Assembly (NCBI RefSeq): GCF_035013165.1 | Contig: NZ_JAYGJQ010000002.1 | Coordinates: 1,302,001-1,366,000 of the forward strand | DNA: 64,000 nucleotides | Reading direction: 5' to 3' | Source of the DNA: Bacteriovorax sp. PP10 | Lineage (GTDB): Bacteria > Bdellovibrionota > Bacteriovoracia > Bacteriovoracales > Bacteriovoracaceae | Shown: positions 44,956 to 54,263 of the stretch, piece by piece | How the letters are laid out: the number at the start of each line of letters is the position of its first letter | How positions within the stretch are numbered: position 1 is the first letter of the stretch | The notes under the pieces: generated by a model | The model's input: the letters and a program-made list of their open reading frames with translations, nothing else | The model's database searches: none | What the model was told of the DNA's origin: nothing | Position numbers and translations under genes: made by a program

Positions 44956-46080
44956 ATGAAATTTAATCCAAAGTTCGCGATCTTTTTCATTGTCACTCTT
45001 CTTGCCATCAGTGGATGCACCAAACCTGTTAATCTTATTGGTTCAGTCACTAATAAGCAGGTTATGGATCAAGATGATGTCGAAGAGAAAAGCGGCGACC
45101 AGTTAATTGTCATTCCAGAAGAACTCGACCGCCCGATCATTGAAGCGATTAAATCTGCCAGACATACGATTGATTTATCCAATTACCATTTATCAAACAG
45201 GTCAGTGGTCAGTGCTCTTATTGAATCTGCTAATACTGGAGTTCACATCAGAGTGATTTTAGACAATGGGGTTCTTACTGGTTCATCGACTGCAAAAAAA
45301 ATCGTTAATAATTTAATTCAAAATAATATTCAGGTAAAACCCAGTTCAAAGTTTTTTTCCATCACTCACCAAAAGAGTTTTGTGGTCGATAATAAAACCG
45401 TTTTAATTTCTACGATCAATCTGGTGACCACTCTGGCGACAACCAGAGATTTTGGTCTGATTACTCATGATAAAAATGTCATCCAGGAAGTGAATGCTGT
45501 TTTTCAGGCCGATTGGGAAAATGCAGATACAGAAGGTGGAGTGACGCCGGAACTCAGTCAGGAAAGGCTGGTATGGAGTCCTATCAACTCACTTCCTAAG
45601 CTAGTCACATTAATCTCGTCTGCTAAAGTTGATATTAAAGTGATGGTAGAAAATTTAGGCAGCACTGAAATTCTTAAGGCCTTAATTGACCAGTCTAAAG
45701 CAGGCATCACTATTAAAGTTCTCACTCCGGGATGTATTGTTGGAAACGCAATGAGAAATAGACCTTTCATTAAGCAGCTTCAAGACAACAACATTGAAAA
45801 TAAAGTGTCTCAAGCGGCACCTGATGCTGATCATCCCTATATTCACGCCAAAATGATCTTAGTAGATAATGAATCTTTCTTTATAGGTTCTGAAAATTTT
45901 TCTTTCAACTCATTAATGAAAGCAAGAGAGCTCGGGATTATTACAACGGACTTTGAAAATTCTAAAAAGATTTCTCAAGTCTTTGACCACGATTGGGGGA
46001 ATTCTTTATCTCCAGAGCAGGTCACGGCCGAAGATTGTCAGAAAGCGAGCTGGAAGCCGACTCCACCACAGACACCTTAA
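44956..46080 (+). CDS. Phospholipase D-like lipoprotein
   Basis: 374 aa with lipobox AISGC. Two PLD/HKD motifs are present: THQKSFVVDNKTVLIST in the first half and IHAKMILVDNESFFIGSENF in the second, so the active site is complete in one chain. The family hydrolyses or transfers phosphodiesters in lipids or DNA. The lipid anchor places it in the periplasm or at the surface. Cardiolipin-synthase-type chemistry or prey-membrane attack are options that sequence cannot separate. Convergent with a phosphoesterase gene. Confidence 0.87.
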   Translation: MKFNPKFAIFFIVTLLAISGCTKPVNLIGSVTNKQVMDQDDVEEKSGDQLIVIPEELDRPIIEAIKSARHTIDLSNYHLSNRSVVSALIESANTGVHIRVILDNGVLTGSSTAKKIVNNLIQNNIQVKPSSKFFSITHQKSFVVDNKTVLISTINLVTTLATTRDFGLITHDKNVIQEVNAVFQADWENADTEGGVTPELSQERLVWSPINSLPKLVTLISSAKVDIKVMVENLGSTEILKALIDQSKAGITIKVLTPGCIVGNAMRNRPFIKQLQDNNIENKVSQAAPDADHPYIHAKMILVDNESFFIGSENFSFNSLMKARELGIITTDFENSKKISQVFDHDWGNSLSPEQVTAEDCQKASWKPTPPQTP

Positions 46081-46085
46081 AAATC

Positions 46086-46931
46086 TTATTTCCAAATGCC
46101 TTCAATCACTGGTGCTTTTGCATCTTCTCTTCCAAGATTGCCAATACCAAACTCATCTTCAATCATTTTTAACAAGGCCGTATGATTCATGGGCTGGGTA
46201 TTTTGTGTTCCGGCCTTTATTTTTGCCCCTACAAGAACAGTGTAAACCTGATTAGTCTTTGAAGTGCCTCCACTTTCATCAAACGTAATAATGAAAAGGA
46301 CGTCACCTAGTTTACTTGGATTTGAGATAAGCGAGCCAAATGTTTTATTTAACCATTTACCAGCGAAATCTACGCCAGTGTCATGACCGTCATTCTTCAC
46401 ATTAGGTATGTACATCGAAAACTCTGGCAGGCCTCCACTATTATAGTCAGAAAAGAAATTTGTTTCATCTTCGATATTCAAACATCTAGCGGAGTCTTGT
46501 GTGACATCAAGAAAGCTCATGAAAGGCACGTGCCTGCGAGCATACGGTCCTGAAGATTTTCCGATAAAACATTTACCAGGATAATTTTCAGCATAAACTT
46601 TCCATTTCATATGCGCTTTTTCCAGCAGGTCACCAACGTGAGTGTCTTGCAGGTTAACAACACTATCGTTGGTAACATTGAGTTTAGATCCTGCAATCAT
46701 TGCAATGTAGTTACCTTGTGAAGGATGCGCTTCTGCAGTTAGATTTGTTAGTAGCACAGAGTTTTTAGTGAGTGCGCTGAAGTCAGCTTGTGCCAGTGCC
46801 TTTTCATAATCCATATTTTCAAAAACAACCCAGACAACTTTTTTGAAGTGATCTCCGGTTGATACCGTCTGTGCTGATAGCGATGAGCTCACAATGATCA
46901 ATGTTAAAAAAGATGCGAAATATTGTTTCAT
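46086..46931 (-). CDS. Secreted phosphoesterase (phospholipase C/acid phosphatase superfamily)
   Basis: 281 aa; signal peptide ends near LSA-QT. The core motifs of the PF04185-type phosphoesterases are visible: VVFENMDYEKAL near the N-terminus (metal-binding Glu-Asn), AHPSQGNYIAMIAGS, NVKNDGHDTGVDFA and FIITFDESGG. Short single-domain members of this family include acid phosphatases. Substrate unknown. It neighbours a PLD-like lipoprotein and a PAP2 phosphatase, making a small cluster of secreted phosphate-releasing enzymes. Confidence 0.83.
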   Translation of the reverse strand: MKQYFASFLTLIIVSSSLSAQTVSTGDHFKKVVWVVFENMDYEKALAQADFSALTKNSVLLTNLTAEAHPSQGNYIAMIAGSKLNVTNDSVVNLQDTHVGDLLEKAHMKWKVYAENYPGKCFIGKSSGPYARRHVPFMSFLDVTQDSARCLNIEDETNFFSDYNSGGLPEFSMYIPNVKNDGHDTGVDFAGKWLNKTFGSLISNPSKLGDVLFIITFDESGGTSKTNQVYTVLVGAKIKAGTQNTQPMNHTALLKMIEDEFGIGNLGREDAKAPVIEGIWK

Positions 46932-47184
46932 ATTTTCTCCCTAGGTTAATGCGCCTAACTTAGTGAGAATCGTCTGACCTGACAATGGGAATTCCAGCTT
47001 ATTGCAAAATTGTAATGACCCTGCAAAATTTTCCCCTATGAAACCCATCTAAACTCCTCCTGTATTAGCTAAGTCTTAGCTTTTCTAATGTTTCTGCAAA
47101 GAGATTGTCAGAAGTTCCGCATGATCCAAATATCCATTCAGAACTATGTTATTTTTATAATAACAATCCATGGAAGGAGTGATG

Positions 47185-47817
47185 ATGAAACTAGTTAGTT
47201 TGATGATTTTTTTGAGTCTATTTAATACTGCTTATGCTCAGTATGATTTCCTGGATGCGGGGGATGCTATTGGGCCATACCCGGCCAAAGGGTCTGTGGA
47301 AGCAAAAGAAGAGATTGAGCAGATGCTTTATTTTCAAGAGCACAGGACACAGGCCGATTGTGATGCCGCTGATCTTCAGGCATCAGCAAACTTAGAAACT
47401 TTGTTTGGTGGATCTTTAAGTGATGCTGAAATTAAAAAAGTAAAAAAGAAATTGAGGCTAGTTACAATTAAATCTGGAGTAGAGATCTATTTTACGAAAA
47501 GAGAATTTAAAAGACCAAGACCTTATCTTTCTCATCCCGAAATTAAGCCTTGTATCGAATTAGAAAAAAGTACATCTTATCCAAGTGGACATACAACTCT
47601 GGCGAGATTGTATGCAAGACTGCTTGCGGTTATTTATCCAGAAAGAGCAGATGTTTTTCAAGAGCTTGGTGATCAGGCCGCACTTAACAGAGTGATCGGT
47701 GGAGTCCATCATCCAAGTGATATTATCGCAGGAAAGAAGTTAGGTGATCTTCTTGCAGATGAGTATCTTTCAGATTCAAAATTTAAAAGAGAACTGGAAA
47801 AATTAGGTAAGAAGTAA
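47185..47817 (+). CDS. Class A acid phosphatase (PAP2 family), secreted
   Basis: 210 aa using the ATG at 47185, five bases after AAGGAG; ATGs at 47170 and 47182 are in frame but include or crowd that site. Signal peptide ends near AYA-QY. The three PAP2 signatures are present: KREFKRPRPY (Kx6RP), YPSGHTT (PSGH), and NRVIGGVHHPSDIIAG (xRxxxGxHxxxD). Acts in the periplasm, removing phosphate from organic esters. Confidence 0.92.
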   Translation: MKLVSLMIFLSLFNTAYAQYDFLDAGDAIGPYPAKGSVEAKEEIEQMLYFQEHRTQADCDAADLQASANLETLFGGSLSDAEIKKVKKKLRLVTIKSGVEIYFTKREFKRPRPYLSHPEIKPCIELEKSTSYPSGHTTLARLYARLLAVIYPERADVFQELGDQAALNRVIGGVHHPSDIIAGKKLGDLLADEYLSDSKFKRELEKLGKK

Positions 47818-50370
47818 TCATTGGTTGACTAACTTTTTTCTTGCAAAGATAAATATGCTCAGTTCACTGATTCCAACAGAGACAAGTGTTGCTAATATAC
47901 AGATGGCAATATCTATTGGGTGCATAAATGAGAAACTGAGCAGGGTTCTTGCCGAAGGAATATAAAGGGCAGCAATAAGCAGTAAGAGCGAAGTGATAAT
48001 TATCCAGATGACAATTTTGTTTGGTTTTTTTGTCAAATTATTCAAGATAGAAACATTAGGTCCTCTATTTAAAAAGATTAAGAATGTATTAGATAGTATC
48101 AGTGTTGTCATAACTAAAGTTCTTGCATCGGCTTCGCCTTGATGCCTCCATAATGAAATTAAATAAACAACCGCGAGTGATAGAAATAAAATCGTTCCTT
48201 TCATAAAACTTGCATACCATAAATCGAAATTAAATAAAATTTCATCAGAAGGTCTTGGGGCCTGTTTCATTATATCGAATGGAGGATCATCGCCTTCAAA
48301 TGCAATTGAAGAGGCGGGCTCAATGATTAAATGTAGAAATGCAATATGGGCTGGAAGTAAGACAAGGGGGAGATTAAAAATGACGGGGAGTACAGACATT
48401 CCTGCAATTGGTATATGTATTGAAAAAAGATAAATAAGAGCATTTTTTATATTTAGATAAACTTTTCGTCCGCATTTTATTGATTCAACAATTGAAGAAA
48501 AATCATCATTAAGTAATACGATATCAGAGGCTTCCCGGGCCACGTCGGTCCCTTTTTCACCCATCGCAATTCCAATGTGCGCACTACGAAGTGCTGGTGC
48601 ATCGTTCACTCCGTCACCAGTCATCGCAACGATATCTTTATTCTTTTTAAATATCTCCACTAATCTTAACTTTTGCTCTGGCATGATTCTGGAAAAGACA
48701 GAAACATTTTTTATTAGTTCACATAGCTCAGTGTCTGGGATTTTATCCAGCTGGACACCTGTTATAACGTTATCCGGGTCATGAAGACCAATTTGTCTGG
48801 CAATGCTCTTAGCGGTCACTGGATGGTCTCCAGTGAGCATGACGACTCTTATCCCGGCATTTTTGCATTCTGCAATTGATTCTTTGATACCTGGCCTTAT
48901 AGGGTCTGCAATACCTACTAGTCCTAGAAATTTAAATTCAAAATCATGTTGAATCGCTGGAAGTTTTTTATCAGGTGTATAGGATTTTGCCACCCCCAAA
49001 ATTCTTAAACCATTTGAGGCCATATCGTCGGAGAGTTTTTGTATTTTATTTTTGTCTCCTTCATTCATATGGCATAAATCGATTATTGCCTCAGGAGAAC
49101 CTTTGACTCCAATAACAAATCCATTGCTATCTTTCCCCTTCCACGCATGAGTGACGGAAAGCAGTTGGGTTGTTAGGGGGTATTCTTTTTCAAGATCCCA
49201 GTCATGGTGTAAATGTTCAGTGTCTTTTAAATATTTATTACCAGTAGATGAAAAAGCAATTTCCATCGGATCGAAGGGGTCTTTGCGACTGGCAAGTATT
49301 CCATACTCTAAAACTTCATGGAAGATTTCTGGCAATTGAGTTTCAAGATGTTCGGATAGGTCTATAGTTTGATCATTTGAGTATATTTTTTGTATGGCCA
49401 TTTTATTCATTGTCAGTGTACCAGTTTTATCTACACACAGGACATTGATTGAGCCAAGGTTTTCAATGGATGAGATTTTTCTTGTTAAAACTTTATATTT
49501 TGAAAGCCTCCATGCGGCCATAGCAAAGTAAATGGTTAGGACTGCAGGTAATTCATTAGGAAGTATCGCCATCGCAAGTGAGATGCCCAGGAGTGGCCCT
49601 TTTATCCAGTCATGATTACTTAATGAGTAAATTATAATAACAAGTGCACAGAGTCCTAAAGCTATAAAAGAGAGCTTTTTAACCAGTAGACTGGTTTCTA
49701 TCTCCAATCTGGAATGGTTAGATTCATCTTTGTCAATAATTTTGCCAATTCTTCCCAGGAAGGTATTTTGACCAATTGAATGAACAATCGCAATTGCATG
49801 CCCATTTACAATCGTTGTACCTGATAATAATTCTTCGGCAACTTCTTTTTTTACAGGAACTGATTCCCCGGTAAGGATTGATTCGTCAACTTCAACATTG
49901 ATAGAGCTAATGAGGTGAGAATCAGCTGGGATATAATCGCCTTCATTTAAATAGACGATATCACCTGGGACGATATCGGTACCCGCAATGCGCTTTTGTT
50001 GACCATCTCTTAATGTCAAAGCTCTGGGATTTGAAATTGATTTCAGGGCCTCAATCGCATTTCCTGTTTTTTTCTCTTGGAAGATCGTAATTATGATAAT
50101 TAAAAAAAAGAAAGCCAAAAGCATGGCCGCTTCACTGTGATCACCCAGAAAAAAGTATATACAACCACAAATGAACAGCAGATAGACCATGGGGTCTTTG
50201 AAGAGTTCTAAAAGATAGTTGTAAATTCTTTTGGGTTTTTGAGAGCGGAGTTCATTTTTACCGTGAATTTTTTTAAGTGCCAACACTTCAGAAGTCGTTA
50301 ATCCGCCTTTAGAAAGAAAATCTTTCGCTGATTTTAAATCAAATGGAAGATCGTTGCTTTGATTTTTCAT
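47818..50370 (-). CDS. P-type cation-transporting ATPase (P2-like)
   Basis: 850 aa from the ATG at 50370; an in-frame TTG at 50418 would overlap the pckA end, and neither has a good ribosome site. Features: N-terminal cation-ATPase domain, TGES actuator loop (ESILTGESVPVKK), phosphorylation site DKTGTLT, nucleotide-binding GVKGSPEA, hinge GDGVNDAP and about ten membrane helices. The helix-4 motif reads PNELP where related pumps have PEGLP or PEEFP. Probably Ca2+, Mg2+ or a similar cation; not decided. It follows pckA by 16 bp and should share its FNR-linked promoter. Confidence 0.88.
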   Translation of the reverse strand: MKNQSNDLPFDLKSAKDFLSKGGLTTSEVLALKKIHGKNELRSQKPKRIYNYLLELFKDPMVYLLFICGCIYFFLGDHSEAAMLLAFFFLIIIITIFQEKKTGNAIEALKSISNPRALTLRDGQQKRIAGTDIVPGDIVYLNEGDYIPADSHLISSINVEVDESILTGESVPVKKEVAEELLSGTTIVNGHAIAIVHSIGQNTFLGRIGKIIDKDESNHSRLEIETSLLVKKLSFIALGLCALVIIIYSLSNHDWIKGPLLGISLAMAILPNELPAVLTIYFAMAAWRLSKYKVLTRKISSIENLGSINVLCVDKTGTLTMNKMAIQKIYSNDQTIDLSEHLETQLPEIFHEVLEYGILASRKDPFDPMEIAFSSTGNKYLKDTEHLHHDWDLEKEYPLTTQLLSVTHAWKGKDSNGFVIGVKGSPEAIIDLCHMNEGDKNKIQKLSDDMASNGLRILGVAKSYTPDKKLPAIQHDFEFKFLGLVGIADPIRPGIKESIAECKNAGIRVVMLTGDHPVTAKSIARQIGLHDPDNVITGVQLDKIPDTELCELIKNVSVFSRIMPEQKLRLVEIFKKNKDIVAMTGDGVNDAPALRSAHIGIAMGEKGTDVAREASDIVLLNDDFSSIVESIKCGRKVYLNIKNALIYLFSIHIPIAGMSVLPVIFNLPLVLLPAHIAFLHLIIEPASSIAFEGDDPPFDIMKQAPRPSDEILFNFDLWYASFMKGTILFLSLAVVYLISLWRHQGEADARTLVMTTLILSNTFLIFLNRGPNVSILNNLTKKPNKIVIWIIITSLLLLIAALYIPSARTLLSFSFMHPIDIAICILATLVSVGISELSIFIFARKKLVNQ

Positions 50371-50386
50371 TTCATAATCATTTAAA

Positions 50387-51919
50387 TCAAATTGAAAACT
50401 TTTTATAGTTTTCTTCAAATTTGTGTTTTAGGGATAAAGCAGCTTTGTTGTACTCAAATTTATCACTCCATAGTTGTTCAGCGCTTAGGTATACAGGGTC
50501 TACGTTGTCGAGTTCTATTGGAGTTTGGAGATTAAATATTTCATTCAGCTGAAAATTATTATCCTTAACGCCTTTTTGGATTGATCGAATACAGTTTCTA
50601 GTCAGCTCAAGTGGGTAGCGCGTACCTTTTCCATAAGGGCCCCCATACCAGCCAGTGTTGACTAACCAGACTTTAATGGGATTTTTTTCTAAGAATATTT
50701 TTAATAAGTCAGCATATTCCTGTGCTCGTCTCATCATAAAAGGAGCACCAAAACAATGTGAAAACGCAACTTCAATTTCTTTAAGTCCGATCTCTGTTCC
50801 AGCTAGTTTGGCCGTGTAACCAGTCAGAAAATAAAAAATTGCCTGTTCTGAAGTTAGTAAGCTGATAGCGGGTAAAACACCAAGGGCATCTGCACTAAGA
50901 AAAAAAATATTAGACGGTAAGGGGCCTCTGGAATCTATCGAGCAATTTTCAAGAGCTTTAAGAGAGTATGTAGACCTGCCATTTTCAGTTATGCTTTTAT
51001 CTTTGAATAATGGTTTTCTAGTTAATTCGTCCAGGACTACATTTTCAAGTAAAGTTTTAAATCGATTAGAAGCTTTAAAAATCTCGGGCTCATTTTCTAA
51101 ATTCAGGCCATAAGTTTTAGCATAACAGCCACCTTCGAAATTAAAAATTCCTGACTCTGATAGACCATGCTCATCGTCGCCAATGATGTTAAGTCCAATA
51201 TCTGTGGAGAGAGTCGTTTTGCCAGTCCCTGACAATCCAAAAAATAAAGAGGTTTCTCCGTCATATGTCTGGTTTGCACCAGTATGCATGGGAAGGACAT
51301 TAAGTTCAGGCAATAAAGTGTTTAATACAGAGAATATTGATTTTTTAATTTCTCCAGCATAGCCAGTACCAGCTATGATAATTTCTTTTGTGGAAAAATT
51401 GATAGCTATAACCGTTGTGGATCTTACTGGGTATTTAGTATTATCTACTAGAAAATCGGGGTCATGGTAAATTGTAAAACTCCCTAGAGGGTAGTCAAAT
51501 TGCTCATTTCTAAAGATATTAGTGCAAAAAAGAGCATGTGCAGCTGATGGGGTAATTAGGATTACTTCTAGCGCATAAGCTGGATCAGCAGATGCACTTT
51601 TAGTTGTTACAAAGGTTAAACGGATTCCCTGATTAAATTTTTCAAGCATTTCAAGTTTGATAGAATTAAAATCTTCATTTGTCATCTTACGAATGTTATT
51701 TTTCCAGTCTATGACTTTTTCAGAATAGGGTTCAAGGACAACATATTTGTCATTGGCCGCTCTACCGGTAAAATTTCCGGTCTTTATTACTAAAGCGCCA
51801 TCTTTGCTTAATTTATTTTCAGAATCTTGCTGTAGAGAGTATTCGACTAGCATGGCCTCGGGAAGATTGAGTTTAATTTTTGCCGACTCAGATAGACCAA
51901 AATTTAAACTATCAAGCAT
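50387..51919 (-). CDS. pckA: Phosphoenolpyruvate carboxykinase (ATP)
   Basis: 510 aa from the ATG at 51919, five bases after GGAG. Converts oxaloacetate + ATP to PEP + CO2 + ADP, or the reverse when fermenting. The kinase loop FFGLSGTGKTTLS, metal site IGDDEHG, the FTGRAANDKYVV segment and GAPFMMRRAQEYA are present. It is a rather diverged member (ENGRSTYSL where most have NxRxxYP). Placement in an FNR-type island suggests anaerobic use, perhaps in the CO2-fixing direction that yields ATP. An FNR-like palindrome lies 63 bp upstream of the start. Confidence 0.9.
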   Translation of the reverse strand: MLDSLNFGLSESAKIKLNLPEAMLVEYSLQQDSENKLSKDGALVIKTGNFTGRAANDKYVVLEPYSEKVIDWKNNIRKMTNEDFNSIKLEMLEKFNQGIRLTFVTTKSASADPAYALEVILITPSAAHALFCTNIFRNEQFDYPLGSFTIYHDPDFLVDNTKYPVRSTTVIAINFSTKEIIIAGTGYAGEIKKSIFSVLNTLLPELNVLPMHTGANQTYDGETSLFFGLSGTGKTTLSTDIGLNIIGDDEHGLSESGIFNFEGGCYAKTYGLNLENEPEIFKASNRFKTLLENVVLDELTRKPLFKDKSITENGRSTYSLKALENCSIDSRGPLPSNIFFLSADALGVLPAISLLTSEQAIFYFLTGYTAKLAGTEIGLKEIEVAFSHCFGAPFMMRRAQEYADLLKIFLEKNPIKVWLVNTGWYGGPYGKGTRYPLELTRNCIRSIQKGVKDNNFQLNEIFNLQTPIELDNVDPVYLSAEQLWSDKFEYNKAALSLKHKFEENYKKFSI

Positions 51920-51981
51920 ATTATCTCCACTGACATTAATGTAACCCAAATAAATCCTAGCGTACTAGAAACGAGACTTGC

Positions 51982-51995
51982 ATGATCTTTATCAT
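51982..51995. promoter_or_regulatory. FNR-like site between pckA and the ATP-cone nuclease gene
   Basis: ATGAT-CTTT-ATCAT, a perfect inverted repeat matching the FNR consensus except the outer base. Its centre is about 70 bp before the pckA start and 118 bp before the divergent nuclease gene, so it can serve the first as an activator site and possibly both. Confidence 0.65.
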
Positions 51996-52106
51996 CATAT
52001 AAATTAATTTTACCTCAAGAAGGTTTTTTAGTGCTGATATGGCCCATGTTTTTAAGAATAAGTTAGGCATATAGTTAACTGGGATTAAAAGAAATGGATC
52101 AATAGA

Positions 52107-52940
52107 ATGAAAATAAAAAAAATGCAAAGCTCTAATGTTATCAAGTCAAACGGTGATATTGAGCGTTTTTCAATGAGAAAATTTAACAAATCGCTTAGGA
52201 GAACAGGTCTTGATTCAATGTATTGTAATCAAATTTCCAAGGCCGTCGCAGATAAAATACACCCAGGGATAAGAACTAAAGATATTTATAATGAAACATT
52301 TAAACTTATTAAGAAAACATCGGTCATTGCGGCCGTTCATTATTCTTTAAAAAAAGCAATTTTAGAGCTTGGTCCAACTGGATTTATATTTGAATTATTT
52401 GTAGCGAGATATTTTGAGTGTATCGGTTATAAAACATATGTTGGAACAACTTTACAGGGACAGTTTGTTAAGCATGAAGTTGATGTCGTCGCTGTAAAAA
52501 ATAATTATATGGTTTGTGTTGAATGCAAATTTCATAATATGGTTCGAACTAAGAATGATATAAAAATAGTTCTCTATGTAAAATCCAGATGGGATGACTT
52601 GAAAAAGGGGCCAGATGGTAAATACTTAAGAGAGTTTTATGTTGCCACGAATACATCTTTTACAGGAGATGCTCTGATTTATTCTAATGGAATTGGTTTA
52701 AAACTTTTAGGGGTCAATGCACCTGAAGATGAATCATTTCTTGATAAAATCAAAAAGCATAAACTATATCCGATTACGTCTTTAAAAAGATTAAAAAAAA
52801 TATATTGTCAGGAGCTTATTAGAGAAAAATTAATTTTGTGCTCAGATCTTTTAGATAAAAGAGCAATTCTTAAGAAGATAGGAATGAGCGATGAAGAAAT
52901 TAGAAATTTATATACAGATATCAATAAATTAATGGAATGA
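52107..52940 (+). CDS. ATP-cone and restriction-endonuclease-like (PD-(D/E)XK) protein
   Basis: 277 aa. Residues about 10-90 are an ATP-cone, the nucleotide-sensing domain of ribonucleotide reductases and NrdR (IKSNGDIERFSMRKFNKSL). Residues about 95-200 form a nuclease fold with Asp126 in KHEVDVVAV and Glu139-Lys141 in VCVECKFHN, the PD-(D/E)XK catalytic set of Mrr-like enzymes. The remaining 70 residues are helical. Inferred: a nuclease whose activity depends on ATP or dATP level. Its end overlaps the beta-CASP nuclease gene by four bases (ATGA), so the two are made together. No methyltransferase is nearby, so it is not an ordinary restriction system. Confidence 0.88.
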   Translation: MKIKKMQSSNVIKSNGDIERFSMRKFNKSLRRTGLDSMYCNQISKAVADKIHPGIRTKDIYNETFKLIKKTSVIAAVHYSLKKAILELGPTGFIFELFVARYFECIGYKTYVGTTLQGQFVKHEVDVVAVKNNYMVCVECKFHNMVRTKNDIKIVLYVKSRWDDLKKGPDGKYLREFYVATNTSFTGDALIYSNGIGLKLLGVNAPEDESFLDKIKKHKLYPITSLKRLKKIYCQELIREKLILCSDLLDKRAILKKIGMSDEEIRNLYTDINKLME

Positions 52941-54256
52941 ATTATATGGAAATAGAATTTTTAGGTGCAATTGAAGGAGTGACAGGCTCTATGACACTAT
53001 TGAGTGTTCCGGAAGGGAAGCTGTTAATTGATTGTGGCATGTTTCAAGGAGAAGAGGAAAATATTAAGAAAAATATTTCACCACTTCATTTTAACAGTAA
53101 AGATATAGATGCAATCATATTAACACATGCTCACCTTGACCATTCCGGATTTATACCAAGGTTAATTAAAGAAGGGTTTCGAGGAAGTATATATTCGACT
53201 AAGCCTACCATGAAGCTGGCACAAATTATAATGCTTGATAGTGCAAAACTTATTGGGCATGAAAATAATCCATTACATTCAATGTATGATTTGGAAGATG
53301 CAGTTAAGGCCAGCTCCTTTTTTAAAATAAAAAAATATAATGAGGCATTTGAAGTATTAGGACTTCAAATTGAACTGATTCCTGCTGGGCATATACTTGG
53401 AGCAGCTTCAGTTGTGATTAAAGGTAAAAAAACAATTGTGTTTTCTGGAGACTTGGGTCGATTTGATGATCCTATTATAAAGGAGCCTTCTTTTTGCCCT
53501 GAAGCCGACATGGTTGTTATTGAGTCTACTTATGGTGGTAAGAATAGAAGTGGGGATATCGAGCAAGAGTTAGGGCGTTTTTTAAAGTTAGTTAAAGAGG
53601 GGGCAAGGGTAGGTATTATTGCAAGTTTTGCAGTTGCGAGAGGTCAACTTCTTATCGCAATGATTTCGGAGTATTTTACTAAATATCCTGAAGAGAAAAT
53701 AAGAGTCGTTATTGATAGTCCAATGATGGTTAGTGCGAATAAAGTTTATAGAGAATTTGCTGACTCAACTCGAATGCCACTGGTCTTAAATAATGCTCTC
53801 AGTGAAATTGAAGTCATAGACAATGAAAGAGAGTGGGTTTCTTTGCAGAAAATAGATGGGCCACTCGTCATTATTAGTTCAAGTGGAATGGTCTCAGGAG
53901 GAAGAATATGGAGGCATTTGGAGAATTGGCAACGTGATAGTAATGCAATACTTTTTTTGCCTGGATATCAAGGAGCAGGTACAGCGGGCAGACTTCTAGC
54001 GGAAGGTAAGAGGATTATTTTTAGCGAAGAAGGGGTTAAGATCCATTGGCATGGGGAGGTTATGACCTCAGATGCATTTTCATCTCATGCAGATCAAGAA
54101 GAACTTTTGTATTGGTTAAAAGACTTGAAGAAAGAAACGGCAATATACTTGAACCATGGAGAGGAAAAATCAAAGGAGATTTTAATGAAGCTTCTTAAAG
54201 AAAAAAAATATACAAATGTCTACATTGCAGGAAATGAGAAAGTAAAACTTTATTAA
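52937..54256 (+). CDS. Metallo-beta-lactamase-fold beta-CASP nuclease
   Basis: 439 aa, soluble. Metal motif THAHLDHSG, further metal ligands in AGHILGAAS and FSGDLGRF, then the beta-CASP region with IIASFAVARGQ, DSPMM, ISSSGMVSGGR and SSHADQEELL near the end. This matches the CPSF73/RNase J-like RNA-processing nucleases (YsH1-type bacterial family). Substrate likely RNA. Translation is coupled to the ATP-cone nuclease gene, suggesting a joint role in RNA or DNA turnover under energy stress. Confidence 0.92.
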   Translation: MNYMEIEFLGAIEGVTGSMTLLSVPEGKLLIDCGMFQGEEENIKKNISPLHFNSKDIDAIILTHAHLDHSGFIPRLIKEGFRGSIYSTKPTMKLAQIIMLDSAKLIGHENNPLHSMYDLEDAVKASSFFKIKKYNEAFEVLGLQIELIPAGHILGAASVVIKGKKTIVFSGDLGRFDDPIIKEPSFCPEADMVVIESTYGGKNRSGDIEQELGRFLKLVKEGARVGIIASFAVARGQLLIAMISEYFTKYPEEKIRVVIDSPMMVSANKVYREFADSTRMPLVLNNALSEIEVIDNEREWVSLQKIDGPLVIISSSGMVSGGRIWRHLENWQRDSNAILFLPGYQGAGTAGRLLAEGKRIIFSEEGVKIHWHGEVMTSDAFSSHADQEELLYWLKDLKKETAIYLNHGEEKSKEILMKLLKEKKYTNVYIAGNEKVKLY

Positions 54257-54263
54257 TAACCAA

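Noticed and set aside
52107-52940. Restriction-modification system around the PD-(D/E)XK protein
   Set aside because: No methyltransferase or specificity subunit nearby and the ATP-cone points to another role.
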